A stretch of 64,000 nt of DNA from an uncultured Lachnospiraceae bacterium. GTDB taxonomy: Bacteria; Bacillota; Clostridia; Lachnospirales; Lachnospiraceae. This document shows positions 26,342 through 34,878 of the stretch, piece after piece. Both the position numbers and the translations under genes were made by a program. The notes below the pieces were generated by a model. The model saw only the letters and a list, made by a program, of their open reading frames with translations. It was not told the DNA's origin and ran no database searches. The stretch spans positions 1 through 64,000 of the forward strand of contig CANSPM010000013.1 of assembly GCA_947648875.1 (NCBI GenBank), read 5' to 3'. Each line of letters starts with the position of its first letter. Within the stretch, counting starts at the first letter, position 1.

Positions 26342-26736
26342 ACCCGCATCCATTTTTTGGCTGTTGCACATGGTAAGATTGCCTATTGCTCTTTCGAAGG
26401 GGATGTGTTATATTAATTCATATTAAGAAACGCTTCCGCCCGCCCGGACAGTATGGTATTGTCACTTATTTTACGGGGCTGCGGACGGAATATCGGGGCC
26501 GTCATTATGATTTGAAAGAATAGGTCAATCTTGGCGCCGCGTGTAATGCGCAGAAAGAGGAACGGGATGCGATACCGGATTTTTGAACTGGCTGAGAACA
26601 GGGACGACGATAGATAGCGCTTGTAGCTGTGGAGACATGGGTACAAGCGCTGCGTGTGTTGTACCTGTGCGGAGAGGAACAGATCAAGCCTGAGAAAATC
26701 GCGGGATACCCGTGACATGACAAAGGGAATTGACAG
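26342..26736 (+). other. Gene-free stretch with decayed coding fragments
   Basis: No intact gene is supported. Short open pieces change frame and end in stops: one reads KKRFRPPGQYGIVTYFTG and LRTEYRGRHYDLKE before a TAG near 26522, another reads WVQALRVLYLCGEEQIK before a TGA near 26714. They look like remains of one or two degraded genes next to the nuclease remnant, but I cannot name the family. Confidence 0.4.
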
Positions 26737-26786
26737 AGACCAGCACCGCATTGGTAAGAGATTACGAATGCGGTACTGGTCTTTTT
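26737..26786 (+). terminator. Strong intrinsic terminator or attenuator upstream of AspRS
   Basis: A 16-bp stem with one mismatch (AGACCAGCACCGCATT, 26737-26752, with 26767-26782) and a 14-nt loop is followed by five T. It sits about 135 nt before the AspRS start. It could end transcription of the decayed region or act as an attenuator, but no T-box motif was seen. Confidence 0.75.
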
Positions 26787-26920
26787 GCATGCAAAAATGC
26801 CGCGACCACAGGGACGGCGTGAAGGGGGGTGATCCCATGGGACATTGCGACGATGCCCACATGGACGAAAAGGACGGCGCAAAGAAAAACGTATAATCTT
26901 TGGAAAGGCGGTAATATATC

Positions 26921-28375
26921 ATGCATGGAATATCGGAAGAAAGAGTCATGAAAGAAACAGTAACAGGGGAAGCAGCCGGCAGGGAAACGGGAAAAAGGGA
27001 AACGCCCACAAGGGTATCCGGCTTTTCTCTGGAGGAGATCGGACGACAGACGGGAGGAGTAATCCTTATACAAGGCAGTATTTATAAACTCCGGCGAATG
27101 AGCGGTTTTGCCTTTGTGCTGCTGCGCACCGGCAGGCATGTGATTCAGTGTGTGTACAGTCCGGAATTTTCGCGGTTTCCCGTGGAAGAACTGGTGGAGG
27201 AGAGCTGCGTCCGGCTTCGGGCTCTGGTGGCGCAGGAGGAACGCTCCCGGCTGGGCTGGGAACTGCGGCTGCTGGAACTCCAGGTGCTGTCCGTTCCGGC
27301 AGAGCCCATGCCCATCGTAATTAACCAGAAAAAAGTGAATACATCCATCGAGAATATGCTGGACTATCGGATGTTGACCTTGCGCAACGAAAAGCAGCGA
27401 GCCATCTTTAAGATTCAGGAGGGGATCTGTCAGGGGTTTCGCGCGTTTTTGCAAAAACAGAATTTTACGGAGATTCATTCCCCCAAGCTGGTGGAGGCGG
27501 GCGCGGAGGGAGGGGCCAATATTTTCTCGTTGGACTATTTTGGTCGGCAGGCGTATCTGGCCCAAAGTCCTCAGTTTTATAAGCAGATGATGGTGGGGGT
27601 GTATGAGAGGGTTTATGAGGTGGGCCCGGTGTTTCGGGCGGAGAAACACGACACCTCCCGGCATTTGAACGAATATACGGGTGTAGACCTTGAGATGGGT
27701 TATATAGAGAGTTTTGAGGAAATCATGGAGATGGAGGAGGAGATGTTACAGGCGGCACTTACGGATCTACAGGCAGCCTGTGCCCGGGAACTGGAGCTGC
27801 TGAAAGTCGTCATGCCGCAGTTTGCCACGCAGAGTCGTGAGACCTGGCCCGTGGAGGTGCCGCCGCAGCAAAGTCATCTGCCCATGGGGCGCATTCCCCG
27901 GATTCGCTTCGCGGATGCCAAAGCTCTGGTGGCGCAGTATTACCGTCGGCCCATGGGGGAGAAGGAGGATTTTGAGCCGGAGGAAGAAAAACTGCTGTGC
28001 CAGTATATCCGGGCGCAGTATGGCAGCGCCTTTGTCTTTGTGACCCATTACCCCGAGACGAAGCGCCCCTTCTACGCTATGGATAACCCGGAAAATCCGG
28101 CGGAGACGATGAGCTTTGACCTGCTCTTTCGGGGGCTGGAGATCACCACCGGGGGACAGCGCATCCACAGCTATCGGGAGCAGCTTCAGAAGATGGAGAG
28201 ACGGGGCATGCATCCGGAGGAATTTGCCGACTACCTGCTGATGCACCGTCACGGCATGCCGCCTCATGGGGGACTGGGGCTGGGACTGGAACGGTTTACC
28301 GCTCGGCTGCTGGCCTTTGAAAATGTACGGGAAACCAGCCTGTTCCCCCGGGATATTCATCGGCTTACCCCCTGA
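26921..28375 (+). CDS. aspS: Archaeal-type aspartyl-tRNA synthetase (aspartate-tRNA(Asn/Asp) ligase)
   Basis: A 484-residue class II synthetase of the archaeal/eukaryal AspRS type, without the large insertion domain of bacterial AspRS. After a charged N-terminal extension of about 35 residues comes an anticodon-binding OB fold (GGVILIQGSIYKLRRMSGFAFV). The catalytic core has the motif-2 region FRAEKHDTSRHLNEYTGVDLEM, and motif 3 GLGLGLERFTARLL. Such enzymes are often non-discriminating and charge both tRNA-Asp and tRNA-Asn, feeding a GatCAB amidotransferase; whether this one is non-discriminating cannot be read here. Two starts are possible (26921 after AAAGGCGG, 26948 after GGAAGAAAGAG). It stands alone, bordered by gene debris. 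Confidence 0.88.
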   Translation: MHGISEERVMKETVTGEAAGRETGKRETPTRVSGFSLEEIGRQTGGVILIQGSIYKLRRMSGFAFVLLRTGRHVIQCVYSPEFSRFPVEELVEESCVRLRALVAQEERSRLGWELRLLELQVLSVPAEPMPIVINQKKVNTSIENMLDYRMLTLRNEKQRAIFKIQEGICQGFRAFLQKQNFTEIHSPKLVEAGAEGGANIFSLDYFGRQAYLAQSPQFYKQMMVGVYERVYEVGPVFRAEKHDTSRHLNEYTGVDLEMGYIESFEEIMEMEEEMLQAALTDLQAACARELELLKVVMPQFATQSRETWPVEVPPQQSHLPMGRIPRIRFADAKALVAQYYRRPMGEKEDFEPEEEKLLCQYIRAQYGSAFVFVTHYPETKRPFYAMDNPENPAETMSFDLLFRGLEITTGGQRIHSYREQLQKMERRGMHPEEFADYLLMHRHGMPPHGGLGLGLERFTARLLAFENVRETSLFPRDIHRLTP

Positions 28376-28916
28376 TGCGGATAAACGGAAGTTCGCCTTG
28401 GCTTTCTGCCTCGCCCTCAGAGTTTTAGCGGATTGCTCGGGTAGAAAAACTTCAAACAATCAAGTTAGTATGTGTTCCGCATATTGGGCTGGTGTTACTT
28501 CTGTTTTGTGCTATACGAATAAGGGCTGAACAGGGCAACGCAAGGAAGAACCTGTCAAAACGCAGAGCCCTGTGAAGATATGTACCGCAATAAATGGCGG
28601 GAACATGAAAAAGGACAATTAAAACGCCTGACGGAACGGCTTCCACTTACACGCGCAATCTGTTATGGAAAGGCGTCTGGGAAGATGTCTGCTTTTCCGG
28701 CGACATTTGTAAGATTCCCGGATCTATGGAGGGTATCCTTGCGGGAAAAACTATGATACAATGAGTATACAAAAAGCAAGCATAATGGAGTGGACTCAAA
28801 AACCGACTTATACGGACGAACGCTGAGATTTTCCGATTCCCGCGCGATTTATGTCGCGCAATCGGGCGACAGGGGACGGGCCGTTACGTGAGTATAACAT
28901 TTAAGGGGATGACAGA
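28376..28916 (+). other. 540-bp intergenic region with hairpin element, no clear gene
   Basis: No gene is supported. A start-less open frame (about 28567-28753) reads YRNKWREHEKGQLKRLTERL and continues with basic residues to a TGA; it may be a gene remnant. At 28760-28769 stands AATGAGTATA, at 28812-28820 ACGGACGAA, and at 28833-28865 a hairpin (CCGAT, GCGCGA / TCGCGC, ATCGG). The same order of elements occurs at 21686-21779. A TATGAT at 28752 may be a -10 box but no good -35 was found. Confidence 0.45.
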
Positions 28917-29576
28917 ATGATTAAGATACTGATCGCGGAAGATGAGGAACCCATAGCGAATCTGATCCGCATGAACCTGACCCGCGCGGGATACAACTGT
29001 ACCTGGGCTGCGGACGGTATGGAGGCGGCGGACCTGATGCAGCAGCGCCCATTTGATCTGGCGCTGCTGGACATTATGCTGCCGGGCTGCAACGGATATG
29101 AACTGCTGCAATATGCCCGGTCCATGGGGCTGCCCGTGATTTTTCTCACTGCGCTGGGCACTACAGAGAACAAGGTGAAAGGCCTTAAGATGGGGGCTGA
29201 CGACTACCTGGCCAAACCCTTTGCCATTCCGGAACTGCTGGCACGGGTGGAAACCGTGCTGCGTCGTTACCACAAGGCGGAGGGGATCTTGCGGGTTTTT
29301 GATATTACCATAGACACGGCATCCCGCCTGGTGATGCGGGAGGGACAACAGATCGCATTGACTCTGAAGGAGTTTGACCTGCTCCTTTTGCTGGCCCGCA
29401 ACCGCAATATTGCCCTGTACCGGGAAACAATCTATGAGTCCGTCTGGGGCGGCGAATACGAGGGACAGAGCCGTACCATAGACCTGCATGTGCAGCGTCT
29501 GAAAAAGAAGCTGGGGTGGAACGAGGAGATCACGGCGGTATACAAGGTGGGCTACCGCCTGGAGGGTGAGGCCTGA
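28917..29576 (+). CDS. OmpR/PhoB-family response regulator
   Basis: A 219-residue regulator. Receiver domain: AEDEE acidic pocket, phospho-acceptor aspartate in LLDIMLPGCNGYE, and the lysine in LAKPFAIPEL. The winged-helix DNA-binding domain has LTLKEFDLLLLLARN, YRETIYESVWGGEYEGQSRTIDLHVQ-type recognition helix and a terminal wing KVGYRLEG. The start ATG is preceded by AAGGGGATGAC. The kinase gene begins directly after its stop. The operon continues into a membrane-anchored protein at 31145. Confidence 0.93.
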   Translation: MIKILIAEDEEPIANLIRMNLTRAGYNCTWAADGMEAADLMQQRPFDLALLDIMLPGCNGYELLQYARSMGLPVIFLTALGTTENKVKGLKMGADDYLAKPFAIPELLARVETVLRRYHKAEGILRVFDITIDTASRLVMREGQQIALTLKEFDLLLLLARNRNIALYRETIYESVWGGEYEGQSRTIDLHVQRLKKKLGWNEEITAVYKVGYRLEGEA

Positions 29577-31157
29577 ATGAGGTTCACGGGAAAACTTTTC
29601 TTATGGATCATGGCCCTGGTTACGGCGGCTTTTATCGCCTTCGGCATGTGGATGCTGAATTTCAGCTTCCGCAGGATGCTGGAACAGGAACGGGAGCAGG
29701 CCGGGCAGGAGATTCGTATGTTCCAGTATTTTCTGGAGGTGGGCTTTCAGGCCGGGGAGGAGTACGGAGAAGTCTATGCCTTGCAGAAAGCCCTCGAGAG
29801 CATGTCCATCAATGTGGATCGGACAGAGAGCAATTGCATCGTACTGGACGGGGAGGGGACTTGTTACAGCGGCCAGCAGCAGTTGGGGCAGCTGTCTTCC
29901 ATGGTAGATGTGACAGAGATGATCCTCCGGCGCGACGCAGTGGGGGACAATAACTATATCTGGCAGATTTGCCGGGGGGAGCAGGGGTATGAACTTGTCA
30001 GCATGTGTACCAGCCGGATGGGGGAGAAAACATATTACCTGCTGATCAGCCGGAATATTCAGAGGATTTACGACAGCAGGACGGACACTATCAGGCAGTA
30101 CAGGATTATGCTGTTTGTGTTGCTGACCGTGGCGGCGGTCTGCGCCTGGGCGTTGGCCCGTTATCTCACAAGTCCCATCCGCAAGCTGGGGTGGGTGACT
30201 AAGCGGATTGCCGCCGGAGATCTCACCAGGCGCTCGGACTATCACCGGCCCGACGAGGTGGGAGAACTGGCAGAGAGCTTTAATCTGATGGCGGACCGAC
30301 TGGTGGAGCAGATGCGGGAAAAGGAACTGGAGGCCAAGCGTCAGGAGGACTTCACGGCGGCTTTTGCCCATGAACTCAAGACGCCGCTGACTTCCATCAT
30401 CGGTTATGCCCAGATGCTCGATACCATGGATCTTGGTCCGGAAGATCACCGCATGGCCAGCCACTATATTTTTGCGCAGGGCAAGCGGCTGGAACAGCTG
30501 TCCCACAAACTGCTGGAGCTGGTGAGCATGGAGAAACAGGATTTTGGGGGCAAACCCATCAAAGCTACGGTGCTGGCGGAAAATCTGTGGAATACCATGC
30601 ACCCCATCTGGGACAGCCGTCAAGTCCAGGGCAGTATACGTATGGAGCAGGCTACGCTGTGGGGGGACAGCGACCTTCTGCTGTCCCTGCTGTATAATCT
30701 GCTGGACAATGCTACCAAGGCGGTGGGAGAGAAAGGGCGGATCAGCCTGGAAGGACGCCGCATCCGCGCACGGAAAAGGAGCGCCGCACCCCAAAAACCG
30801 GAAGCGGGGGAGTGGACGGAGGAAAAGGGAGCCGTATCCGGAACGTGGTATGGCATCCGCATCCGGGACAACGGCAGAGGGATTCCCCAGGAGGAGATTG
30901 ACCGGATCACGGAACCGTTCTATATGGTAGATAAATCCCGTTCCCGCAAGGAGGGGGGCGCAGGATTGGGCATGTCTCTGTGCCAGCGGATTTTACAGCT
31001 GCACGGAGGCAGCTGGAAGATGAAAAGTACCCTGGGGGAAGGGACGGAGATCCTGATTCGTCTGCCGCTGGACTTTCAGAATAAATCCGATTTCCCGCAG
31101 CCCACGAAGAAAGAGGCAGGGGGAAAACAGGGGAACGGAGGAATATGCGGAATCTGA
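29577..31157 (+). CDS. HAMP-type sensor histidine kinase
   Basis: A 526-residue kinase with two membrane helices (about residues 8-28 and 178-196) around an extracellular sensor of about 145 residues. HAMP follows (SPIRKLGWVTKRIAAGDL), then the HisKA motif FAHELKTPLTSIIGYAQ, the N box LLYNLLDNATKA, G1 IRDNGRGIPQEEID and G2 GGAGLGMSLCQ. An insertion of about 30 residues, rich in Arg, Lys and Pro, lies between the N and G1 boxes. It begins directly after the response regulator stop, and its end overlaps the next gene by 13 bases, which indicates a three-gene unit. The signal is unknown. Confidence 0.93.
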   Translation: MRFTGKLFLWIMALVTAAFIAFGMWMLNFSFRRMLEQEREQAGQEIRMFQYFLEVGFQAGEEYGEVYALQKALESMSINVDRTESNCIVLDGEGTCYSGQQQLGQLSSMVDVTEMILRRDAVGDNNYIWQICRGEQGYELVSMCTSRMGEKTYYLLISRNIQRIYDSRTDTIRQYRIMLFVLLTVAAVCAWALARYLTSPIRKLGWVTKRIAAGDLTRRSDYHRPDEVGELAESFNLMADRLVEQMREKELEAKRQEDFTAAFAHELKTPLTSIIGYAQMLDTMDLGPEDHRMASHYIFAQGKRLEQLSHKLLELVSMEKQDFGGKPIKATVLAENLWNTMHPIWDSRQVQGSIRMEQATLWGDSDLLLSLLYNLLDNATKAVGEKGRISLEGRRIRARKRSAAPQKPEAGEWTEEKGAVSGTWYGIRIRDNGRGIPQEEIDRITEPFYMVDKSRSRKEGGAGLGMSLCQRILQLHGGSWKMKSTLGEGTEILIRLPLDFQNKSDFPQPTKKEAGGKQGNGGICGI

Positions 31158-32131
31158 AAAGGAATATGGGACGGTATTTGGGAATCGGGCTGGCGGCGCT
31201 TCTTGTCTTGGCGGCGATTTACCTGCCACAGGTTTGGTTTGCGCTGCGGGACGCGGCGTCTCTGGGCCGGATACAGGGAGAATCTCTGGCTCCTCTGATG
31301 GTGGCACAGCTCGATCGTAGTTATGAACGTGACATTTATAAGCGTATGCGCGCCTATATGGAGGCCTATACACAGGAAGATGTGAACTGTAGTTCCAAGG
31401 AGATTGATCCAGAAAATGAATCCCTGTGGGAAAATATAGAGCAGACGGACAATTGTATACTGATGAATGCGTTGCTGGGATGGCAATATGTGACCAATGC
31501 CCCAATGAAGGGGCTGGAACCTGTCATAGTAAGTTGCAACCAGTATGTTCTGATGCGCAGATCCGACGGACAGATTTTGCTGGTGGCCAATGATATCCTG
31601 CTGGACAAAGGGGATGGCTGTCATATGGAACTGCTGATTGACGGAGTGGATGGCACGGTTTACTATCTGGAGAGTGAGGAGAACAATTATTATCCGCTGC
31701 TGCCAAAGTGGTTTGACGATGCGTATGCATGGGAGTGGCGGCAAGTGTTGAATGAAACCTATTATACGGAGGAGAAAAAGAGAGAGGACGAAAGTTTTGC
31801 CTCTGGTGCGGAGATTTATGTGTCAACGGACAGGGAAAGCTCCGTGTATGTGGAAAGCAACCGCTCTTACAGCGGGTACGCCAATCCCTGGGTAACGAAA
31901 GCGGGAATTACGGATATTTACTGCTGCCTGCTGACATATGGCGAGGAACAATTCAGCTGGTCCATGGAGATAGAGAAACCGCAGGGGGAGGACTTTTATT
32001 ACCGGATCAGAGCAGGGCTTCCGGGGGTGGTTAGTCCCATTCCCGAGATGAATGAGCGGATATCGCTGGCGGAGTATGACCGGGTCCATGACATGGCAGA
32101 CGGAGGGCCGGAGGAGGAACCGGCGCGGTAA
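31145..32131 (+). CDS. Membrane-anchored extracytoplasmic protein linked to the two-component system
   Basis: A 328-residue protein with a basic N-terminus and one membrane helix (about residues 11-29), no lipobox, and a large acidic external domain. The external part is rich in tyrosine and glutamate and contains pieces such as DGTVYYLESEENNYYPLLP. I recognise no family. Overlap with the kinase gene (13 bases) and its membrane topology suggest an accessory sensor, inhibitor or output of the two-component system (inference). The start ATG at 31145 follows GGGGAACGGAGG. Confidence 0.75.
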   Translation: MRNLKRNMGRYLGIGLAALLVLAAIYLPQVWFALRDAASLGRIQGESLAPLMVAQLDRSYERDIYKRMRAYMEAYTQEDVNCSSKEIDPENESLWENIEQTDNCILMNALLGWQYVTNAPMKGLEPVIVSCNQYVLMRRSDGQILLVANDILLDKGDGCHMELLIDGVDGTVYYLESEENNYYPLLPKWFDDAYAWEWRQVLNETYYTEEKKREDESFASGAEIYVSTDRESSVYVESNRSYSGYANPWVTKAGITDIYCCLLTYGEEQFSWSMEIEKPQGEDFYYRIRAGLPGVVSPIPEMNERISLAEYDRVHDMADGGPEEEPAR

Positions 32132-32175
32132 TCGGCAGACAGCGGGGGCTGCGAGGATGGGATTATGGAGTCAAG

Positions 32176-32204
32176 TTGACATGGACTGGTATATTTGCTA
32201 TCAT
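32176..32204 (+). promoter_or_regulatory. Promoter of the small membrane protein / REC-RelA unit
   Basis: TTGACA at 32176-32181 and TATCAT at 32199-32204, 17-nt spacer, about 70 nt before the ATG at 32275. It separates this unit from the two-component operon upstream. Confidence 0.8.
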
Positions 32205-32274
32205 GAAAAAGGATTCTATAAGCGATATACGGCAGGTAGACATTGAGAAAAATACAGATGAGGGAGGGATTACA

Positions 32275-32622
32275 ATGTTCAGTTGGGGAGGTTGTGTGAT
32301 CAAGCTGCTGATCAGCGTTGCGGCGGCATGCGCTGCGGGGAACAGCCCGGAAAACAGCAGGGAAGTCTGGGCCAGAATTGTGATGGGCGTTCTGATTTAC
32401 AGTATTATATCCGCGTGGTGGTATTGTTGCTGTCTGGCAGGAAACTATATTATCGGGAGTATATTGTTTTTGGTTGTTGTGGGTTTGGCGACCTGGGGAG
32501 TAGGCGAGGCACCTAATATTGTGCTGAAAATTATTTCCGGCATCGTGCTGGTGGCGATAGCGGTGGGAGGCGTCATAGCGGATATCAAGGGGATGATCGA
32601 CAGCATCCGGTACAGAACATAG
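32275..32622 (+). CDS. Small three-helix membrane protein (hypothetical)
   Basis: A 115-residue protein with an amphipathic N-terminus (CVIKLLISVAAACAAG) and three hydrophobic helices (about residues 30-50, 52-70 and 80-100). The ATG at 32275 follows GAGGGAGGG at six bases; an earlier ATG at 32176 lies in the promoter. No family is recognised. It is the first gene after the promoter and stands 35 nt before the REC-RelA/SpoT gene, so a link between this membrane protein and the alarmone enzyme is possible but unproven. Confidence 0.65.
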   Translation: MFSWGGCVIKLLISVAAACAAGNSPENSREVWARIVMGVLIYSIISAWWYCCCLAGNYIIGSILFLVVVGLATWGVGEAPNIVLKIISGIVLVAIAVGGVIADIKGMIDSIRYRT

Positions 32623-32657
32623 GATGCGGCTTTGGAGCGAAGGAATGTTGCGGGGAG

Positions 32658-33740
32658 ATGAAAAATGCCATGCAGAGGATCGTGGTAGTGGACGACACGG
32701 AGATAAATCGTGAGCTTTTGCACAATATATTGAAGGATGACTATGTGATCGACATGGCCAGGGATGGGGAAGAGGCGTTACAGAAACTCCACAGGCATCA
32801 GAGCGATACGGCGGCGCTGCTGCTGGATCTGCAAATGCCCAGGATGGACGGCTTTTCCGTCATAGCCCAGATGAAAAAGGACGGCTTAAGCGGCAGGATT
32901 CCGGTGCTTGTAATCAGCGGCGAGAGATCTGTGGAGATTGAGGACAAATGCTTTAAAATGGGGGTTTCGGATTTTATCCGCAAGCCCTTTGACGCGTCCA
33001 TCGTCAGAAACAGGGTGAAAAACGCGGTGGAACTTTTTACCTGTAAGAATCAGCTGGAACAGAAGGTGGAAGAGCAGAACGAGACGCTGAAAAAGCAATA
33101 CAGGATCATCCAGAAGCAGGAGGAGGAACTAAAGCAGGCCAAGCCCTTTAACAAGTTGATGATGCAGTACCGCAGCGCCATCATGGAGGTGGAGACCAAA
33201 CTCAAGGTGCTGAACGACGAATTTTCCCAGACCTACAACAGGAATCCTTTCGAGTCTGTCAAGAGCAGGCTGAAAACACCTGAGAGTATTTATGACAAGC
33301 TGCGGCGGAAAGGCTATTCCATCACGGTAAAAAATATAGAGAAGTATCTGAGCGATGTGGCGGGAGTGCGGGTGATCTGTTCCTTTCCCGATGATATTTA
33401 CCGGCTGGCGCAGCTCTTTGCCCGTCAGGATGACATCATTTTGCTCAAGGAGAAGGACTATATTAAGACCCCTAAGGATAACGGCTACCGGAGTCTGCAC
33501 CTGATTGTAAATATCCCCATCTTTCTGTCCAGGGGCAAAAAATATATGAAGGTGGAAGTGCAGTTCCGCACGATTGCCATGGACTTCTGGGCCAGCCTGG
33601 AGCATAAGCTGAAATACAAGAAGGACATGGCAAACGCGGATGAGATTGTGGCCCGGCTCAAGGCATGCGCTGAGTCCATTGAAGTCCTGGACTACCAGAT
33701 GCAGGAGATTCGGGATAAAATTGATACGCCCCGGAGGTAA
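32658..33740 (+). CDS. Receiver domain fused to a RelA/SpoT-type (p)ppGpp synthetase domain
   Basis: A 360-residue two-domain protein. Residues 6-120 form a complete CheY-like receiver: acidic pair D12/D13, phospho-acceptor D57 in LLLDLQMPRMDG, S87 in VISGE and K109 in RKPFD. A coiled coil (about 125-163) links it to a small alarmone synthetase domain (about 165-355) with R204-x-K206 and S210/K214 (RLKTPESIYDK), D233 in DVAGVRVI, the G-loop DYIKTPKDNGYRSLH with Y277, and E300 in VEVQFRT. All residues expected for GTP/GDP pyrophosphorylation are present, and no hydrolase domain is attached. Phosphorylation of D57 would gate (p)ppGpp synthesis (inference). Its kinase is not encoded next to it; the HK at 29577 is the nearest. 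Start may be 32658 or 32670. Confidence 0.88.
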   Translation: MKNAMQRIVVVDDTEINRELLHNILKDDYVIDMARDGEEALQKLHRHQSDTAALLLDLQMPRMDGFSVIAQMKKDGLSGRIPVLVISGERSVEIEDKCFKMGVSDFIRKPFDASIVRNRVKNAVELFTCKNQLEQKVEEQNETLKKQYRIIQKQEEELKQAKPFNKLMMQYRSAIMEVETKLKVLNDEFSQTYNRNPFESVKSRLKTPESIYDKLRRKGYSITVKNIEKYLSDVAGVRVICSFPDDIYRLAQLFARQDDIILLKEKDYIKTPKDNGYRSLHLIVNIPIFLSRGKKYMKVEVQFRTIAMDFWASLEHKLKYKKDMANADEIVARLKACAESIEVLDYQMQEIRDKIDTPRR

Positions 33741-33863
33741 AGGGAGAAGCCGTCTTTTGGCAGGAGCCCTGTCGGCGCCGCAGTGGAGGAAACAGGAACC
33801 GCAGAAGAGGGCGGGGCAGAAAGGGTTAGGAGACGTCGATATCCATACTGTGGAGGCATAGAG

Positions 33864-34637
33864 ATGATAATTGACACACACGCGCATTATGATGACAAGG
33901 CATTTGAGGAAGACCGGAATGAAGTGCTGGAGGGTCTGGCATCCTGTGGCATCCATCGGGTCGTAAACAGCGGTTCCAGTCTGGAAGCATGTAAGCGGAC
34001 CATAGAACTGACGGAGCAATATCCCTTTGTTTACGGTTCGCTGGGGATTCATCCCTGTGACACCGGGGATTTGACGGAAGATCACATGAACTGGCTGGCC
34101 CGGCAGAGCGGGCTGGATAAATGTGTGGCCATCGGTGAGATCGGCCTGGACTACTACTGGGATGAGCCGGAGCGGCAGCTACAGAAAAAATGGTTTGCGC
34201 GCCAGTTGAGACTGGCTCGGGAAGTGGGACTGCCGGTGGTGATTCATTCCCGGGAAGCGGCGCAGGATACGCTGGATCTGATGCGGGCCGAACATGCGGA
34301 GCGCATCGGCGGCGTGATTCACTGCTATTCTTACAGCAGGGAATTGGCCCGGGATTTTCTGGATATGGGTTTTTATATTGGCATCGGCGGTGTGGTGACA
34401 TTTAAAAACGGCAGGAAGTTAAAGGAGACGGTGGAATATCTTCCCATGGACCGTATTCTGCTGGAGACGGATTCTCCCTATCTCAGTCCCATGCCCAATC
34501 GGGGCAGGCGCAATGATTCCCGCAATCTTCCCTCTGTGGTGACTGAGATTGCCCGGATCAAGGGAATTACGGAGGATGAGGTGGAGCGGATTACCACGGA
34601 AAACGCTTTGCGGCTGTATCCCAGGATACGGCTGTGA
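33864..34637 (+). CDS. TatD-family metal-dependent hydrolase
   Basis: A 257-residue TIM-barrel hydrolase. Metal ligands in order: DTHAHYDD (HxH), the glutamate in IGEIGLDYYW, the histidine of VVIHSREAAQDTL, HCYSYS and the aspartate in LLETDSPYLSP. TatD enzymes are DNases or DNA-repair exonucleases. Length and start match the family: the ATG at 33864 gives MIIDTHAHYDD and follows TGGAGG; longer in-frame starts are not supported. It lies 123 nt after the REC-RelA gene and is closed by a terminator. Confidence 0.93.
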   Translation: MIIDTHAHYDDKAFEEDRNEVLEGLASCGIHRVVNSGSSLEACKRTIELTEQYPFVYGSLGIHPCDTGDLTEDHMNWLARQSGLDKCVAIGEIGLDYYWDEPERQLQKKWFARQLRLAREVGLPVVIHSREAAQDTLDLMRAEHAERIGGVIHCYSYSRELARDFLDMGFYIGIGGVVTFKNGRKLKETVEYLPMDRILLETDSPYLSPMPNRGRRNDSRNLPSVVTEIARIKGITEDEVERITTENALRLYPRIRL

Positions 34638-34679
34638 GAGAAGCGTCCCTATATGTCTATAGAATAAAATTCTTTCAAG

Positions 34680-34715
34680 GCCGGGAATCAGTGCGTTTCT
34701 GATTTCCGGCTTTTT
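34680..34715 (+). terminator. Terminator after tatD
   Basis: GCCGGGAATCAG, a 7-nt loop and CTGATTTCCGGC form a 12-bp stem with one G-T pair, followed by five T. Confidence 0.92.
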
Positions 34716-34790
34716 GTTGGAATCCATTTTCGGTTTGCCGATATCGCCCCATTCATTCGGTGAGTTCATAAGCCCTCCTCCCAAAAAGTC

Positions 34791-34819
34791 TTGACAAATA
34801 TATCGCACTGCGATATGAT
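34791..34819 (+). promoter_or_regulatory. Promoter with embedded PadR-type operator
   Basis: TTGACA at 34791-34796 and TATGAT at 34814-34819, 17-nt spacer. A perfect 17-bp palindrome ATATCGCA-C-TGCGATAT (34800-34816) fills the spacer and enters the -10 box. A weaker related half-palindrome ATATCG-N5-CGAT follows near 34824-34840. The unit encodes a PadR regulator, so this is a likely autoregulatory operator. Confidence 0.85.
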
Positions 34820-34878
34820 TAGATATATCGAGGTACGATGCATAGCGGTGAGATATAAGGAGCGAGGAGGTAATGGCA

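Noticed and set aside
26737..26920. T-box riboswitch ahead of the AspRS gene
   Set aside because: A strong stem-loop with T-run exists, but no conserved T-box sequence or specifier-loop layout could be found.
29601..30794. 397-residue ORF on the - strand inside the sensor kinase gene
   Set aside because: The + strand kinase has all expected motifs; the antisense frame lacks any fold signature.
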